Part shown: positions 1 to 5,453 of the stretch, in pieces
Position numbering within the stretch: position 1 is the stretch's first letter
Layout of the letters: each line of letters begins with the position of its first letter
DNA from: Rhodospirillales bacterium
GTDB taxonomy: Bacteria; Pseudomonadota; Alphaproteobacteria; Rhodospirillales; Casp-alpha2
Assembly (NCBI GenBank): GCA_028282185.1
Contig: JANQIJ010000234.1
Span: 1-7,471, forward strand
Direction: 5' to 3'
Length of the DNA stretch: 7,471 bases
The notes under the pieces: model-generated
The model's database searches: none
The model's input: the letters and a program-made list of their open reading frames with translations, nothing else
What the model was told of the DNA's origin: nothing
Position numbers and translations under genes: made by a program

Positions 1-753
1 CAGGATTTTCGCTTGCAAGCGAACGACTTGTGCCATCGGGTTGGGGAGGTGAGGGGTCGGGTTGACGCCGTATAGCACGACCCCAGGGCGGCCCAGATCG
101 AAGTGATAGTGGGCGCCCAGGAAGATTGCCGAGGATGCGGCAAAGGATGCGCGGCCCATGGGCAGGTGGGCGCGCACCCGGCGGAACAGGTCCAGCTGCC
201 GGCTGCTTTGCGGGCTGTCGATATCGTCGGCCGAGGCCAAGTGGCTCATTACCAGGGCAATGTCCAGGTCGTCGAGCAAGCCGGGGTCGGCCGCGACCCG
301 GTTGAATTCGCCCAAATCCAGGCCGAGCCTGCACATCCCCGTATCGATGTGCAGGGCGGCGGGCAGGGCGTCGTCGATCTTCGTGCAGTAGGACCGCCAG
401 CGTTCGACGTCGGCCAAGCCGTTCAGGGCGGGCACCAGGCGGTGGGTGCGGAAGTCATCTTCCATGCCCGGCAGGGCGCCGTTCAAGACGACGATCTCGG
501 CCTCGGGCAGCAGGCCGCGCAGTTGAACCCCCTCCGCCGGATGGGCGACGAAGAAACTGCGTGCGCCCTGGGCCCAAAACACCGGGGCGGCGCGGTCGAG
601 GCCGATCCCGTAGGCATCGGCCTTGACCACGGCGGCACATGTGACGCCGTTCAGTTCCGCCGCGACCCGCCGATAATTGGCGGCCAAGGCGTCCAGGTCG
701 ATGATCAGCCGCGCCCCGGCCAGGTTGTCGGGAACGGCGGGACGGCTAGTCAT
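1..753 (-). CDS. alr: Alanine racemase, C-terminus cut by window edge
   Basis: PLP-dependent enzyme that interconverts L- and D-alanine in the cytoplasm, supplying D-Ala for peptidoglycan. The 251 N-terminal codons are present; the family is usually about 360-380 residues, so the end of the C-terminal domain, with its catalytic Tyr, lies outside the window. Visible signatures are VVKADAYGIG at about residues 42-51, with the PLP-binding Lys at K44; HIDTGMCRLG at 135-144, with the substrate-binding Arg at R142; MSHLASAD from 169; and RPGVVLYGVNP from R222, the Arg expected to contact the pyridine nitrogen. The ATG (751-753) overlaps the dnaB stop (746-748) by 8 nt. There is no good Shine-Dalgarno at normal spacing (an AGGAG lies about 22 nt upstream), so translation is probably coupled to dnaB. 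The frame is open throughout. Oddities: His135 sits where many family members carry a carbamylated Lys, and Cys141 where Asn is common. Confidence 0.95.
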   Translation of the reverse strand, partial: MTSRPAVPDNLAGARLIIDLDALAANYRRVAAELNGVTCAAVVKADAYGIGLDRAAPVFWAQGARSFFVAHPAEGVQLRGLLPEAEIVVLNGALPGMEDDFRTHRLVPALNGLADVERWRSYCTKIDDALPAALHIDTGMCRLGLDLGEFNRVAADPGLLDDLDIALVMSHLASADDIDSPQSSRQLDLFRRVRAHLPMGRASFAASSAIFLGAHYHFDLGRPGVVLYGVNPTPHLPNPMAQVVRLQAKIL

Positions 754-2335
754 GGAACCGCTGGCGGTAGGGATGCTCCTTCGCCAGGTTGCCGAACCGC
801 GTGTACATCCCGTTGAAGTGCATGGACACGTTTCCGATCGGACCGTGGCGCTGTTTGGCGACGATCACTTCCGCCACCTGGCGCACGTCCTCCAGGGCGC
901 TCTCCCAACGGTCGATGCGTTCCATCAGCTTGCCGTCCTCTTCGTCGGCGCGGCGTGACGGTTTCTTGCGCTCCATGTAATACTCTTCGCGGTAGATGAA
1001 CATCACCACGTCCGCGTCCTGTTCGATGGACCCCGATTCCCGCAGGTCCGCCAACTGTGGGCGGGGCGGTTCGCGCTGTTCCACCGCGCGCGACAGCTGC
1101 GACAGGGCCAACACCGGGACGTCCAGTTCCTTTGCCAAGGTCTTGAGACCGCGGGTGATCTCCGAGACCTCCTGCACCCGGCCGTCGTTGCGGCTGCCCT
1201 GACTGCCGGCGACCAACTGCAAATAGTCGATGACGATCAGGCCCAGGTTGTGCTTGCGCTTCAAACGCCGGGCCCGGGTCCTGAGCGCCGAAACGGTCAA
1301 GGCCGGGGTGTCGTCGATGTAGAGCGGAATGTCGTGCAGGGTGTTGGACGCATTGACCAGGCGAACGAATTCCTCATTCTCCAGTTGACCCTTGCGGATG
1401 CGGTCGGACGACAGTTCCGATTGCTCCGACAAAATGCGGCTGGCCAACTGCTCGGCCGACATTTCCAGGGAAAAGAACCCGACCACAGCGCCCTCGGCCC
1501 CTGCGGAACGCGAATAATCATGCGCCGCGTTGAAGGCAATGTTGGTGGCCAAGGCCGTCTTGCCCATGGATGGCCGGCCGGCCAGGATGATCAGGTCCGA
1601 GGAATGCAGCCCGCCCAACAGCGCGTCGAGATCAAGGAAGTCCGTCGCCACGCCGGCCAGGCCGCCGTCCCGCTTGTGGGCCGCCTCGGCCATCTGGATG
1701 GCGGCGACGACCGAGCTTTTGAAATCCTTGAACCCGCCTTCGTAGTTGCCCGAAGTCGCCAGGTCATAGAGCGCCTGTTCCGCGCGCTCGATCTGGTCCG
1801 TCGCGGTTTCGTCGACCTCGCCGCCGTAGGCGCCGTTGACCACGTCCTCGCCGAGCGTGATCAATTCGCGCTTGAGGTGCAGGTCGTAGACGATGCGTCC
1901 GTATTCGCGGGCGTTGATCACCGTTACGGCGGACGCCGCCAAATCCGCCAGATAGGCCGGCCCACCGATGTCGGAAAGCGTGTTGTCGCTCTCGAAGAAC
2001 CGCTTCAGGGTCACCGGGTCGGCGATCTGCCCGTGTTCGATGAGCTTTTCTGCCGCAGCGAACACCCGGGCATGCTGTTCGACGGCGAAATATTCCGGGC
2101 GCAGAAACTCGGCGACCTGTTCGAACGCCCTGTTGTTGACCAAGAGGGCGCCCAACAATGCCTTTTCCGCTTCCAGGTTGTGGGGCAGGGACCGGAACCC
2201 GGCCAAGGAGGCCGCATCCGGCTCTTGGGCCGGCGCCGGCATCTCGCCTTCGTCGTGGATGGGATCCAGGCCCGCGGGCGGCGGTTCGGTGTCGGGCGGG
2301 GTTTCGCCGGGCGGTTCGGTCGTCGTTGTCGTCAT
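746..2335 (-). CDS. dnaB: Replicative DNA helicase DnaB
   Basis: Hexameric 5'-3' helicase that unwinds DNA at the replication fork and contacts primase and the clamp loader. Read from the ATG at 2335 it is 529 residues. Residues 1-45 are Pro/Thr/Glu-rich and probably disordered. The DnaB N-terminal domain spans about 50-150, a linker about 150-225, and the RecA-like C-terminal domain about 230-515. Motifs: Walker A GRPSMGKT at 253-260 (K259), catalytic-Glu motif FSLEMS (E291), Walker B LIVIDYLQL around D370, and arginine-finger motif KQRHGPIG (R496). Residues about 454-485 are charged and absent from the E. coli protein as I recall it; I remember similar insertions in alphaproteobacterial DnaB. 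The start is chosen because GAGAGGGGG lies immediately upstream; an in-frame ATG at 2410 would add 25 residues of non-family character. It lies downstream of the rplI terminator, so it likely has its own promoter, and it overlaps alr. Confidence 0.97.
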   Translation of the reverse strand: MTTTTTEPPGETPPDTEPPPAGLDPIHDEGEMPAPAQEPDAASLAGFRSLPHNLEAEKALLGALLVNNRAFEQVAEFLRPEYFAVEQHARVFAAAEKLIEHGQIADPVTLKRFFESDNTLSDIGGPAYLADLAASAVTVINAREYGRIVYDLHLKRELITLGEDVVNGAYGGEVDETATDQIERAEQALYDLATSGNYEGGFKDFKSSVVAAIQMAEAAHKRDGGLAGVATDFLDLDALLGGLHSSDLIILAGRPSMGKTALATNIAFNAAHDYSRSAGAEGAVVGFFSLEMSAEQLASRILSEQSELSSDRIRKGQLENEEFVRLVNASNTLHDIPLYIDDTPALTVSALRTRARRLKRKHNLGLIVIDYLQLVAGSQGSRNDGRVQEVSEITRGLKTLAKELDVPVLALSQLSRAVEQREPPRPQLADLRESGSIEQDADVVMFIYREEYYMERKKPSRRADEEDGKLMERIDRWESALEDVRQVAEVIVAKQRHGPIGNVSMHFNGMYTRFGNLAKEHPYRQRFHD

Positions 2336-2511
2336 CCCCCTCTCATACGGTATCGCCGGCCCCAGCGGTAGGGCGGGTACCCGGCCCGTGCTCTGGATAA
2401 GGCACTGCACCGGGGAGCAATTACATACCTTTCGGTCGGTTTGTGGATATGAGGACGGTTTGTGGACGATTCTCGCCGTCGATTCGCGGCAGGCGCGGTG
2501 GCGACGTCACG
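2336..2511 (-). promoter_or_regulatory. Probable dnaB promoter/leader region
   Basis: This spacer lies between the rplI terminator and the dnaB start, so it should contain the dnaB-alr promoter. Read on the minus strand, the best -10-like hexamer is TGTAAT at 2425-2420 (five of six matches to TATAAT), about 85 nt upstream of the dnaB ATG. No TTGACA-like -35 box sits at 16-18 bp from it; that position is instead occupied by the 11-bp repeats described separately. A weak -35 behind bound protein would suit an activated promoter, but this is inference. Otherwise I see only the purine-rich ribosome binding site directly before the dnaB start. Confidence 0.35.
2437..2466. repeat. Two 11-bp direct repeats resembling DnaA boxes
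   Basis: The 11-mer CGGTTTGTGGA occurs at 2437-2447 and again at 2456-2466, a 19-bp period that puts both copies on nearly the same face of the helix. On the minus strand the first copy reads ATATCCACA, one mismatch from the DnaA box TTATCCACA; the second reads TCGTCCACA, two mismatches. Both lie upstream of dnaB and just upstream of its -10-like hexamer. DnaA is known to act as a transcription factor in alphaproteobacteria, so DnaA control of dnaB is plausible. Binding itself is not shown by the sequence. Confidence 0.45.
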
Positions 2512-2536
2512 AAAAAGGGCGGCCTTCGGGCCGCCC
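2512..2536 (-). terminator. Intrinsic terminator of the rpsF-rplI operon
   Basis: On the minus strand there is a perfect 8-bp GC stem, GGGCGGCC / GGCCGCCC (2536-2529 and 2524-2517), closed by a CGAA tetraloop and followed at once by five T residues (2516-2512). It begins about 24 nt beyond the rplI stop codon. This is a textbook Rho-independent terminator and separates the ribosomal operon from dnaB-alr. On the plus strand the stem is preceded by the A-run and has no following T tract, so it acts in one direction only. Confidence 0.9.
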
Positions 2537-2560
2537 TGGTCCGTTCCAATGCGGGAAGGG

Positions 2561-3361
2561 TTACGTCGATTCTCCGGCCTTCGCGTCCTCGTCTTCGGTC
2601 GCCGCATCGGCGGCGGCCTTGACATCGGCTTCCCCGGTCTCGGCCTCTTGGGCCTCGGCTTCCTTGGCCCGGGCTTCCAATTCGGCCTTGGCCGTTGCCT
2701 CGGCCTGAGCGGCTTCCTCGGCGGCGGCTTCCGCCTCGACCTCGGCGGCCGCATCCGCGACGGCTTCCTCCGCGACGTCGGCTTCGAACACTTCTTCCGC
2801 CTGGGCGGCGATGGCCTCGGCGGCCTGCTGGGCTATTTCCGTGGCGTCGGTGTCGTCCCCGTCATCGGGTCCGCCGACCACGGCTTGGCCTGTTTCGGCT
2901 TGGGTCTGGGCCTCTTCTTCCGAGCGGGCGACATTGGCCGAAACGGTCACGGAAACTTCCGGATGCAGGCGCACGGTGACGTCGTGCAGGCCCAAGGCCT
3001 TGATCGGTTTGGCCAGTTCGACCTGATTGCGGCCCACGGTGAACCCGGCGTCGGTCAGGGCGCCGGCGACGTCGCGGGCATTGACCGAACCGTAGAGTTG
3101 CCCGCCTTCGCCGGCCTGGCGAATAAGGATGATCTTTTCGCCGTCCATGCGGCCGCCGATGTCTTCGGCTTCCTTGCGGTTTTCCAGGTTCTGGGCTTCG
3201 AGTTGCGCTTTCTGGGCCTCGAACACGCGCTTGTTTTCGTCCGTCGCGCGCAGGGCCTTCTTCTTCGGCAACAGGAAATTCCGGGCATAGCCGGGCTTGA
3301 CGCTGACCACGTCGCCCATCTGGCCCAGTTTTTCGATACGTTCCAACAGGATCACGTCCAT
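2561..3361 (-). CDS. rplI: 50S ribosomal protein L9 with long acidic C-terminal tail
   Basis: L9 binds 23S rRNA near the base of the L1 stalk and its C-terminal domain projects from the large subunit; it affects frame maintenance. The protein is 266 residues, against about 150 for typical bacterial L9. Residues 1-50 form the N-domain, with the signature GQMGDVVSVKPGYARNFLLP at 13-32. Residues 50-75 are the charged connecting helix, and about 76-146 are the C-domain (GQLYGSV around 87-93, with HPEVSVTV near its end). From about 147 to 266 follows an Ala/Glu-rich, strongly acidic, low-complexity tail, predicted helical or coiled-coil-like. The ATG is preceded by AGGAGAG (3374-3368) with a 6-nt gap; the open frame runs further upstream to 3484 but those codons overlap the membrane-protein gene. 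It starts 28 nt after that gene's stop and is the last gene before the terminator. Confidence 0.96.
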   Translation of the reverse strand: MDVILLERIEKLGQMGDVVSVKPGYARNFLLPKKKALRATDENKRVFEAQKAQLEAQNLENRKEAEDIGGRMDGEKIILIRQAGEGGQLYGSVNARDVAGALTDAGFTVGRNQVELAKPIKALGLHDVTVRLHPEVSVTVSANVARSEEEAQTQAETGQAVVGGPDDGDDTDATEIAQQAAEAIAAQAEEVFEADVAEEAVADAAAEVEAEAAAEEAAQAEATAKAELEARAKEAEAQEAETGEADVKAAADAATEDEDAKAGEST

Positions 3362-3389
3362 GGCGATCTCTCCTACATTATAAATCAGG

Positions 3390-4352
3390 TTAATCGTCGT
3401 CCGGCGTGCCGCCGCCGGACGCGGTGTTGGTTTGGCCGCCGAAGCGATGCCGCAACCCGGCCCATTGTTCGACGACGCCGACACCGGCGACGACCATCAG
3501 GCCGGCCCAGCCGGTGAGAAACAGAAAGAAATAGAGGGTCACGAGGATCAGGGTCGCGTGGCCGCGGCTGCGCGCCCATTGATGGGCGACGGCCAGGCCC
3601 AAGAGCAAGAACGGCACGGCCAGGACCAGGGTCAGATTTCGCGCCAGGAAGCCGAGCTCGCCGGAAAACACCAACGACACAAGGGCGGCGCCGACCATGG
3701 CCCAAGACAGCCAATCCGGCAGGGTGATCTGCGAATAGGCGGGCCTCGGCCGCAGGTTCTTGCCGAACCGGGTCAACAGCCCTTGGGCGATGACGCCGGA
3801 GACCACCGCCATGATGACCCAAGACGACCCGGCGGAGGCCGGCATCAATGGGCCGTAGACCCGGACCAATTCGTTGCGTTGGGCTTCGGGCAGGTCCGGC
3901 ATGATGCCGCCAAGAACCTGCGACAGGCGTTCGGATATGACCTGCGACATCCCGGTTCCCTCGGCCATCAGGGCGAACCCGGCGAGCGCGATCAGCGTCC
4001 CCGCCATGGCCGCCAACGAGGCCAGGATCGACCCAGGCGGATACCATCCGGTTGACCCGTCCGGCGTCGTCCGCTGCATCATTGCCTGACGCACGACGGC
4101 CCAGGCCGGCACCAGATGAATCAGGGCATAGACCGCCGAAAGCAGGGCCCCGCCCATCACTGTCGCGGCGACGAAGCCGCTCAACGACGCGATGGTCCCC
4201 GCCGCCGGCCCCAAGGCCAGGCCCGCCAGATAGATCGGCAATCCCGCGATATAGAACAGCAGGAAGCCGCTTGGCTGCCCGGTCAACGCCGGCAGCGCCG
4301 CCATCAGGCTCAACAGCCCGGCGGCGACGGAAATCAGGGTGGTTCGTCCCAT
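3390..4352 (-). CDS. DUF2232 (YybS-like) polytopic membrane protein
   Basis: A 320-residue, very hydrophobic inner-membrane protein of unknown biochemical role. I count roughly eight or nine membrane segments, near residues 4-22, 28-48, 50-72, 74-90, 107-130, 170-190, 210-230, 232-256 and 266-300, with short basic loops and a hydrophilic C-terminal tail (about 303-320). Assignment to DUF2232 rests on hydrophobicity pattern, size and context: in Firmicutes the family member YybS sits beside rplI and the replicative helicase gene, and here the gene lies between rpsR and rplI. It starts 38 nt after the rpsR stop; the ribosome binding site is weak and partly enclosed in a hairpin (4362-4377), suggesting lower translation than its ribosomal neighbours. 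No catalytic motif is evident. Membrane nature is certain, the family name probable. Confidence 0.85.
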   Translation of the reverse strand: MGRTTLISVAAGLLSLMAALPALTGQPSGFLLFYIAGLPIYLAGLALGPAAGTIASLSGFVAATVMGGALLSAVYALIHLVPAWAVVRQAMMQRTTPDGSTGWYPPGSILASLAAMAGTLIALAGFALMAEGTGMSQVISERLSQVLGGIMPDLPEAQRNELVRVYGPLMPASAGSSWVIMAVVSGVIAQGLLTRFGKNLRPRPAYSQITLPDWLSWAMVGAALVSLVFSGELGFLARNLTLVLAVPFLLLGLAVAHQWARSRGHATLILVTLYFFLFLTGWAGLMVVAGVGVVEQWAGLRHRFGGQTNTASGGGTPDDD

Positions 4353-4361
4353 GGCGTGATC

Positions 4362-4377
4362 CCGCCCGTGGGGGCGG
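4362..4377 (-). promoter_or_regulatory. Hairpin between rpsR and the DUF2232 gene
   Basis: In the 38-nt gap a perfect 6-bp inverted repeat (CCGCCC / GGGCGG) with a 4-nt loop can form in the minus-strand transcript. No U-tract follows, so it is not an intrinsic terminator. It ends 9 nt before the ATG at 4352 and encloses most of the only Shine-Dalgarno-like purines, so it could dampen translation of the membrane protein or mark a processing site. The function is inferred. Confidence 0.4.
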
Positions 4378-4390
4378 AAACCCTTCTCGC

Positions 4391-4651
4391 TTACTTGACC
4401 ACGTAAGGCAGCAGCGCCAAGAACCGCGCCCGCTTGATCGCCTTGGACAGTTCACGCTGTTTCTTGTTCGAAACCGCGGTGATCCGCGACGGCACGATCT
4501 TGCCCCGCTCAGACACGAAGCGGCCCAACAGGCGCGTGTCCTTGTAATCGATCTTTGGCGCGTTCGGCCCGGCAAAGGGACAGCTCTTGCGCCGCCGGTT
4601 GAACACGGGCCGGGCACCCCGACCGCCGGCACTTCCAGATGCGGGTCTCAT
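4391..4651 (-). CDS. rpsR: 30S ribosomal protein S18
   Basis: S18 pairs with S6 and binds the central domain of 16S rRNA on the 30S platform. The product is 86 residues. A basic, Gly/Arg-rich N-terminus (1-22) leads into RRRKSCPFAG (19-28), the S18 core IDYKDTRLLGRFVSERGKI (34-52), then PSRITAVSNKKQRELSKAIK and an end in FLALLPYV, all typical of the family. One cysteine (C24) is present. The ATG overlaps the rpsF TGA as ATGA (4648-4651), and AGGAGA lies 6 nt upstream inside rpsF, so S6 and S18 are likely made in coupled, near-equal amounts. No priB gene separates rpsF and rpsR, unlike in enterobacteria. Confidence 0.97.
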   Translation of the reverse strand: MRPASGSAGGRGARPVFNRRRKSCPFAGPNAPKIDYKDTRLLGRFVSERGKIVPSRITAVSNKKQRELSKAIKRARFLALLPYVVK

Positions 4652-5172
4652 GCTTCGTCTCCTGTCGCGTCGTCACCCTTGGCGGCGCCAGAGGCGTTCT
4701 GGGCGGGCTTGGCGTCGTCGGCATTGGCCTGGGCGGTGGCGCCACCGTGCTCCCGGTCGCCGCGCGGCCCGCGATCGCCGCGATCGCCACGGTCGCCACG
4801 CGGACCCCGGTCGCCGCGGGGGCCGCCGCGCCGCGGCCGATCGTCGCGGTCCTTGTTCTGAATGATCATCGACGGGCCTTCCTCAAGCTCGTCGACGCGC
4901 AGGGTCAGGTGGCGCATGACGTCTTCATTGATGCGCATTTGCCGTTCCATCTCGGCGACGGCGTCGGCCGGCGCGTCGATGTTCATCAACATGTAGTGAC
5001 CCTTGCGGTTCTTTTTGATGCGATAGGCAAGCGTGCGCAGGCCCCAGTACTCTTTCTTCTGGACGCTGCCGCCGCCGGCGGTGATGGCTTTTTCAAAGGT
5101 TTCGGTCAGACCGTCGACCTGTGCGGACGACACGTCGGGCCGCGCGATAAACACGCTCTCGTAGTACGGCAA
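4648..5172 (-). CDS. rpsF: 30S ribosomal protein S6, TTG start, Arg-Gly-Asp-rich tail
   Basis: S6 forms a heterodimer with S18 on the platform of the small subunit. The product is 174 residues; E. coli S6 is about 131-135. Residues 1-100 give the ferredoxin-like S6 fold: PYYESVFIARPDVS at 2-15, EYWGLRTLAYRIKKNRKGHY at 41-60, YMLMNIDAP at 60-68, and MRINEDVMRHLTLRVD at 79-94. From about 108 the protein becomes low-complexity: an RG/GDR-rich block (112-140), then a hydrophilic Ala/Asp/Lys stretch. The start is TTG at 5172-5170: homology begins there and a GGGAG Shine-Dalgarno (5183-5179) lies 6 nt upstream. The open frame continues 74 codons further upstream but that part shows no family similarity. 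First gene of the operon; its leader can fold into hairpins that may serve autoregulation. Confidence 0.95.
   Translation of the reverse strand: MPYYESVFIARPDVSSAQVDGLTETFEKAITAGGGSVQKKEYWGLRTLAYRIKKNRKGHYMLMNIDAPADAVAEMERQMRINEDVMRHLTLRVDELEEGPSMIIQNKDRDDRPRRGGPRGDRGPRGDRGDRGDRGPRGDREHGGATAQANADDAKPAQNASGAAKGDDATGDEA
4753..4839 (-). repeat. 9-bp tandem repeat encoding GDR/GPR units in the S6 tail
   Basis: Within rpsF, codons 112-140 are built from imperfect 9-bp units reading Gly-Asp-Arg or Gly-Pro-Arg on the minus strand. Two adjacent units, 4771-4779 and 4780-4788, are identical, and the next (4789-4797) differs at two positions. Such short in-frame repeats are prone to change in copy number by slippage, so tail length may vary between strains. 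The region is Arg/Gly-rich like RNA-binding RGG segments, but balanced by Asp. Confidence 0.85.
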
Positions 5173-5186
5173 TGTAAGCTCCCTTT

Positions 5187-5245
5187 GGCTTATCTCAGCC
5201 CCGACCATCGGGGCATAGCCGGACAAGGCGCAAAACCCTTCCGGC
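5187..5245 (-). promoter_or_regulatory. Structured rpsF mRNA leader, possible S6:S18 control element
   Basis: In the minus-strand transcript two hairpins precede the rpsF ribosome binding site. One is an imperfect stem at 5245-5218: GCCGGA pairs with TCCGGC, and inside it AGG pairs with CCT. The other is a perfect 7-bp stem with a 3-nt loop at 5214-5198 (GCCCCGA / TCGGGGC). The GGCT at 5220-5217 can instead pair with AGCC at 5190-5187, which extends the second stem but disrupts the first, so the folds compete next to the Shine-Dalgarno. S6:S18 is known to bind structured rpsF leaders in many bacteria; I could not match the published motif nucleotide by nucleotide, so that role is a hypothesis. 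Confidence 0.4.
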
Positions 5246-5298
5246 AAGGAGATCGACGGCGGTGCCCCATCGTGGGACCGACGCTGCCGAAGCGGCGC

Positions 5299-5326
5299 AC
5301 TATACACATTTGACCCGCCGAAGCAA
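5299..5326 (-). promoter_or_regulatory. Candidate promoter for the rpsF operon
   Basis: On the minus strand TTGCTT (5326-5321) is followed after 16 bp by TATAGT (5304-5299), the latter five of six matches to the -10 consensus. Transcription would begin near 5292 and give a leader of about 120 nt before the rpsF TTG, including both hairpins. The position upstream of a ribosomal operon is right, but the -35 match is only moderate. Confidence 0.5.
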
Positions 5327-5358
5327 GCGCGGTGCGGACCGTCGAAGACACGCGCAGG

Positions 5359-5373
5359 GCCCGGCTTCCGGGC
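5359..5373. repeat. Short perfect inverted repeat in the divergent intergenic region
   Basis: GCCCGG and CCGGGC flank a 3-bp centre. No T-run follows on either strand, so it is not a terminator. It lies just upstream of the weak plus-strand promoter candidate and beyond the minus-strand one, so it could be an operator, but 6-bp GC-rich palindromes are common in DNA this rich in GC. Confidence 0.3.
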
Positions 5374-5375
5374 GG

Positions 5376-5404
5376 TTGAGGCGCCGCCGCCCAATCGTTA
5401 GTCT
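5376..5404 (+). promoter_or_regulatory. Weak candidate promoter for the small unknown gene
   Basis: TTGAGG (5376-5381) and TAGTCT (5399-5404) are 17 bp apart, ending 49 bp before the ATG at 5454. The match is four of six and three of six to the housekeeping consensus. The spacing and position are acceptable but the sequence support is thin. Confidence 0.25.
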
Positions 5405-5453
5405 GAAGCCTGATCGATCGGAACCGGATGCTCGAATTTGGGGGACTGCGACG

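Noticed and set aside
1250..2371. Plus-strand open frame of 373 codons
   Set aside because: It lies entirely opposite dnaB, whose motifs are intact. High GC keeps antisense frames open; its translation is low-complexity with no family features.
2462..3517. Plus-strand open frame of 351 codons
   Set aside because: Antisense to rplI and part of the dnaB upstream region; it is Gly/Phe/Leu-rich as expected from the complement of Ala/Glu codons.
3385..4632. Minus-strand open frame of 415 codons
   Set aside because: Spans the rpsR and DUF2232 genes in another frame; the DUF2232 frame gives clear membrane helices, this one gives Arg/Gly/Pro-rich noise.
4640..4660. A priB gene between rpsF and rpsR as in enterobacteria
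   Set aside because: The two genes overlap by 4 nt, so nothing lies between them.
4753..4839. CRISPR-like array
   Set aside because: The repeats are 9 bp, in frame, without spacers, and encode the S6 tail.
5173..5394. N-terminal extension of S6 by 74 codons
   Set aside because: This stretch covers the probable promoter and leader, has no S6 similarity, and a good ribosome binding site fits the TTG at 5172.
5262..5453. Longer form of the small plus-strand protein
   Set aside because: Arg-rich, noncoding-looking sequence overlapping both promoter candidates; the ATG at 5454 has its own ribosome binding site.
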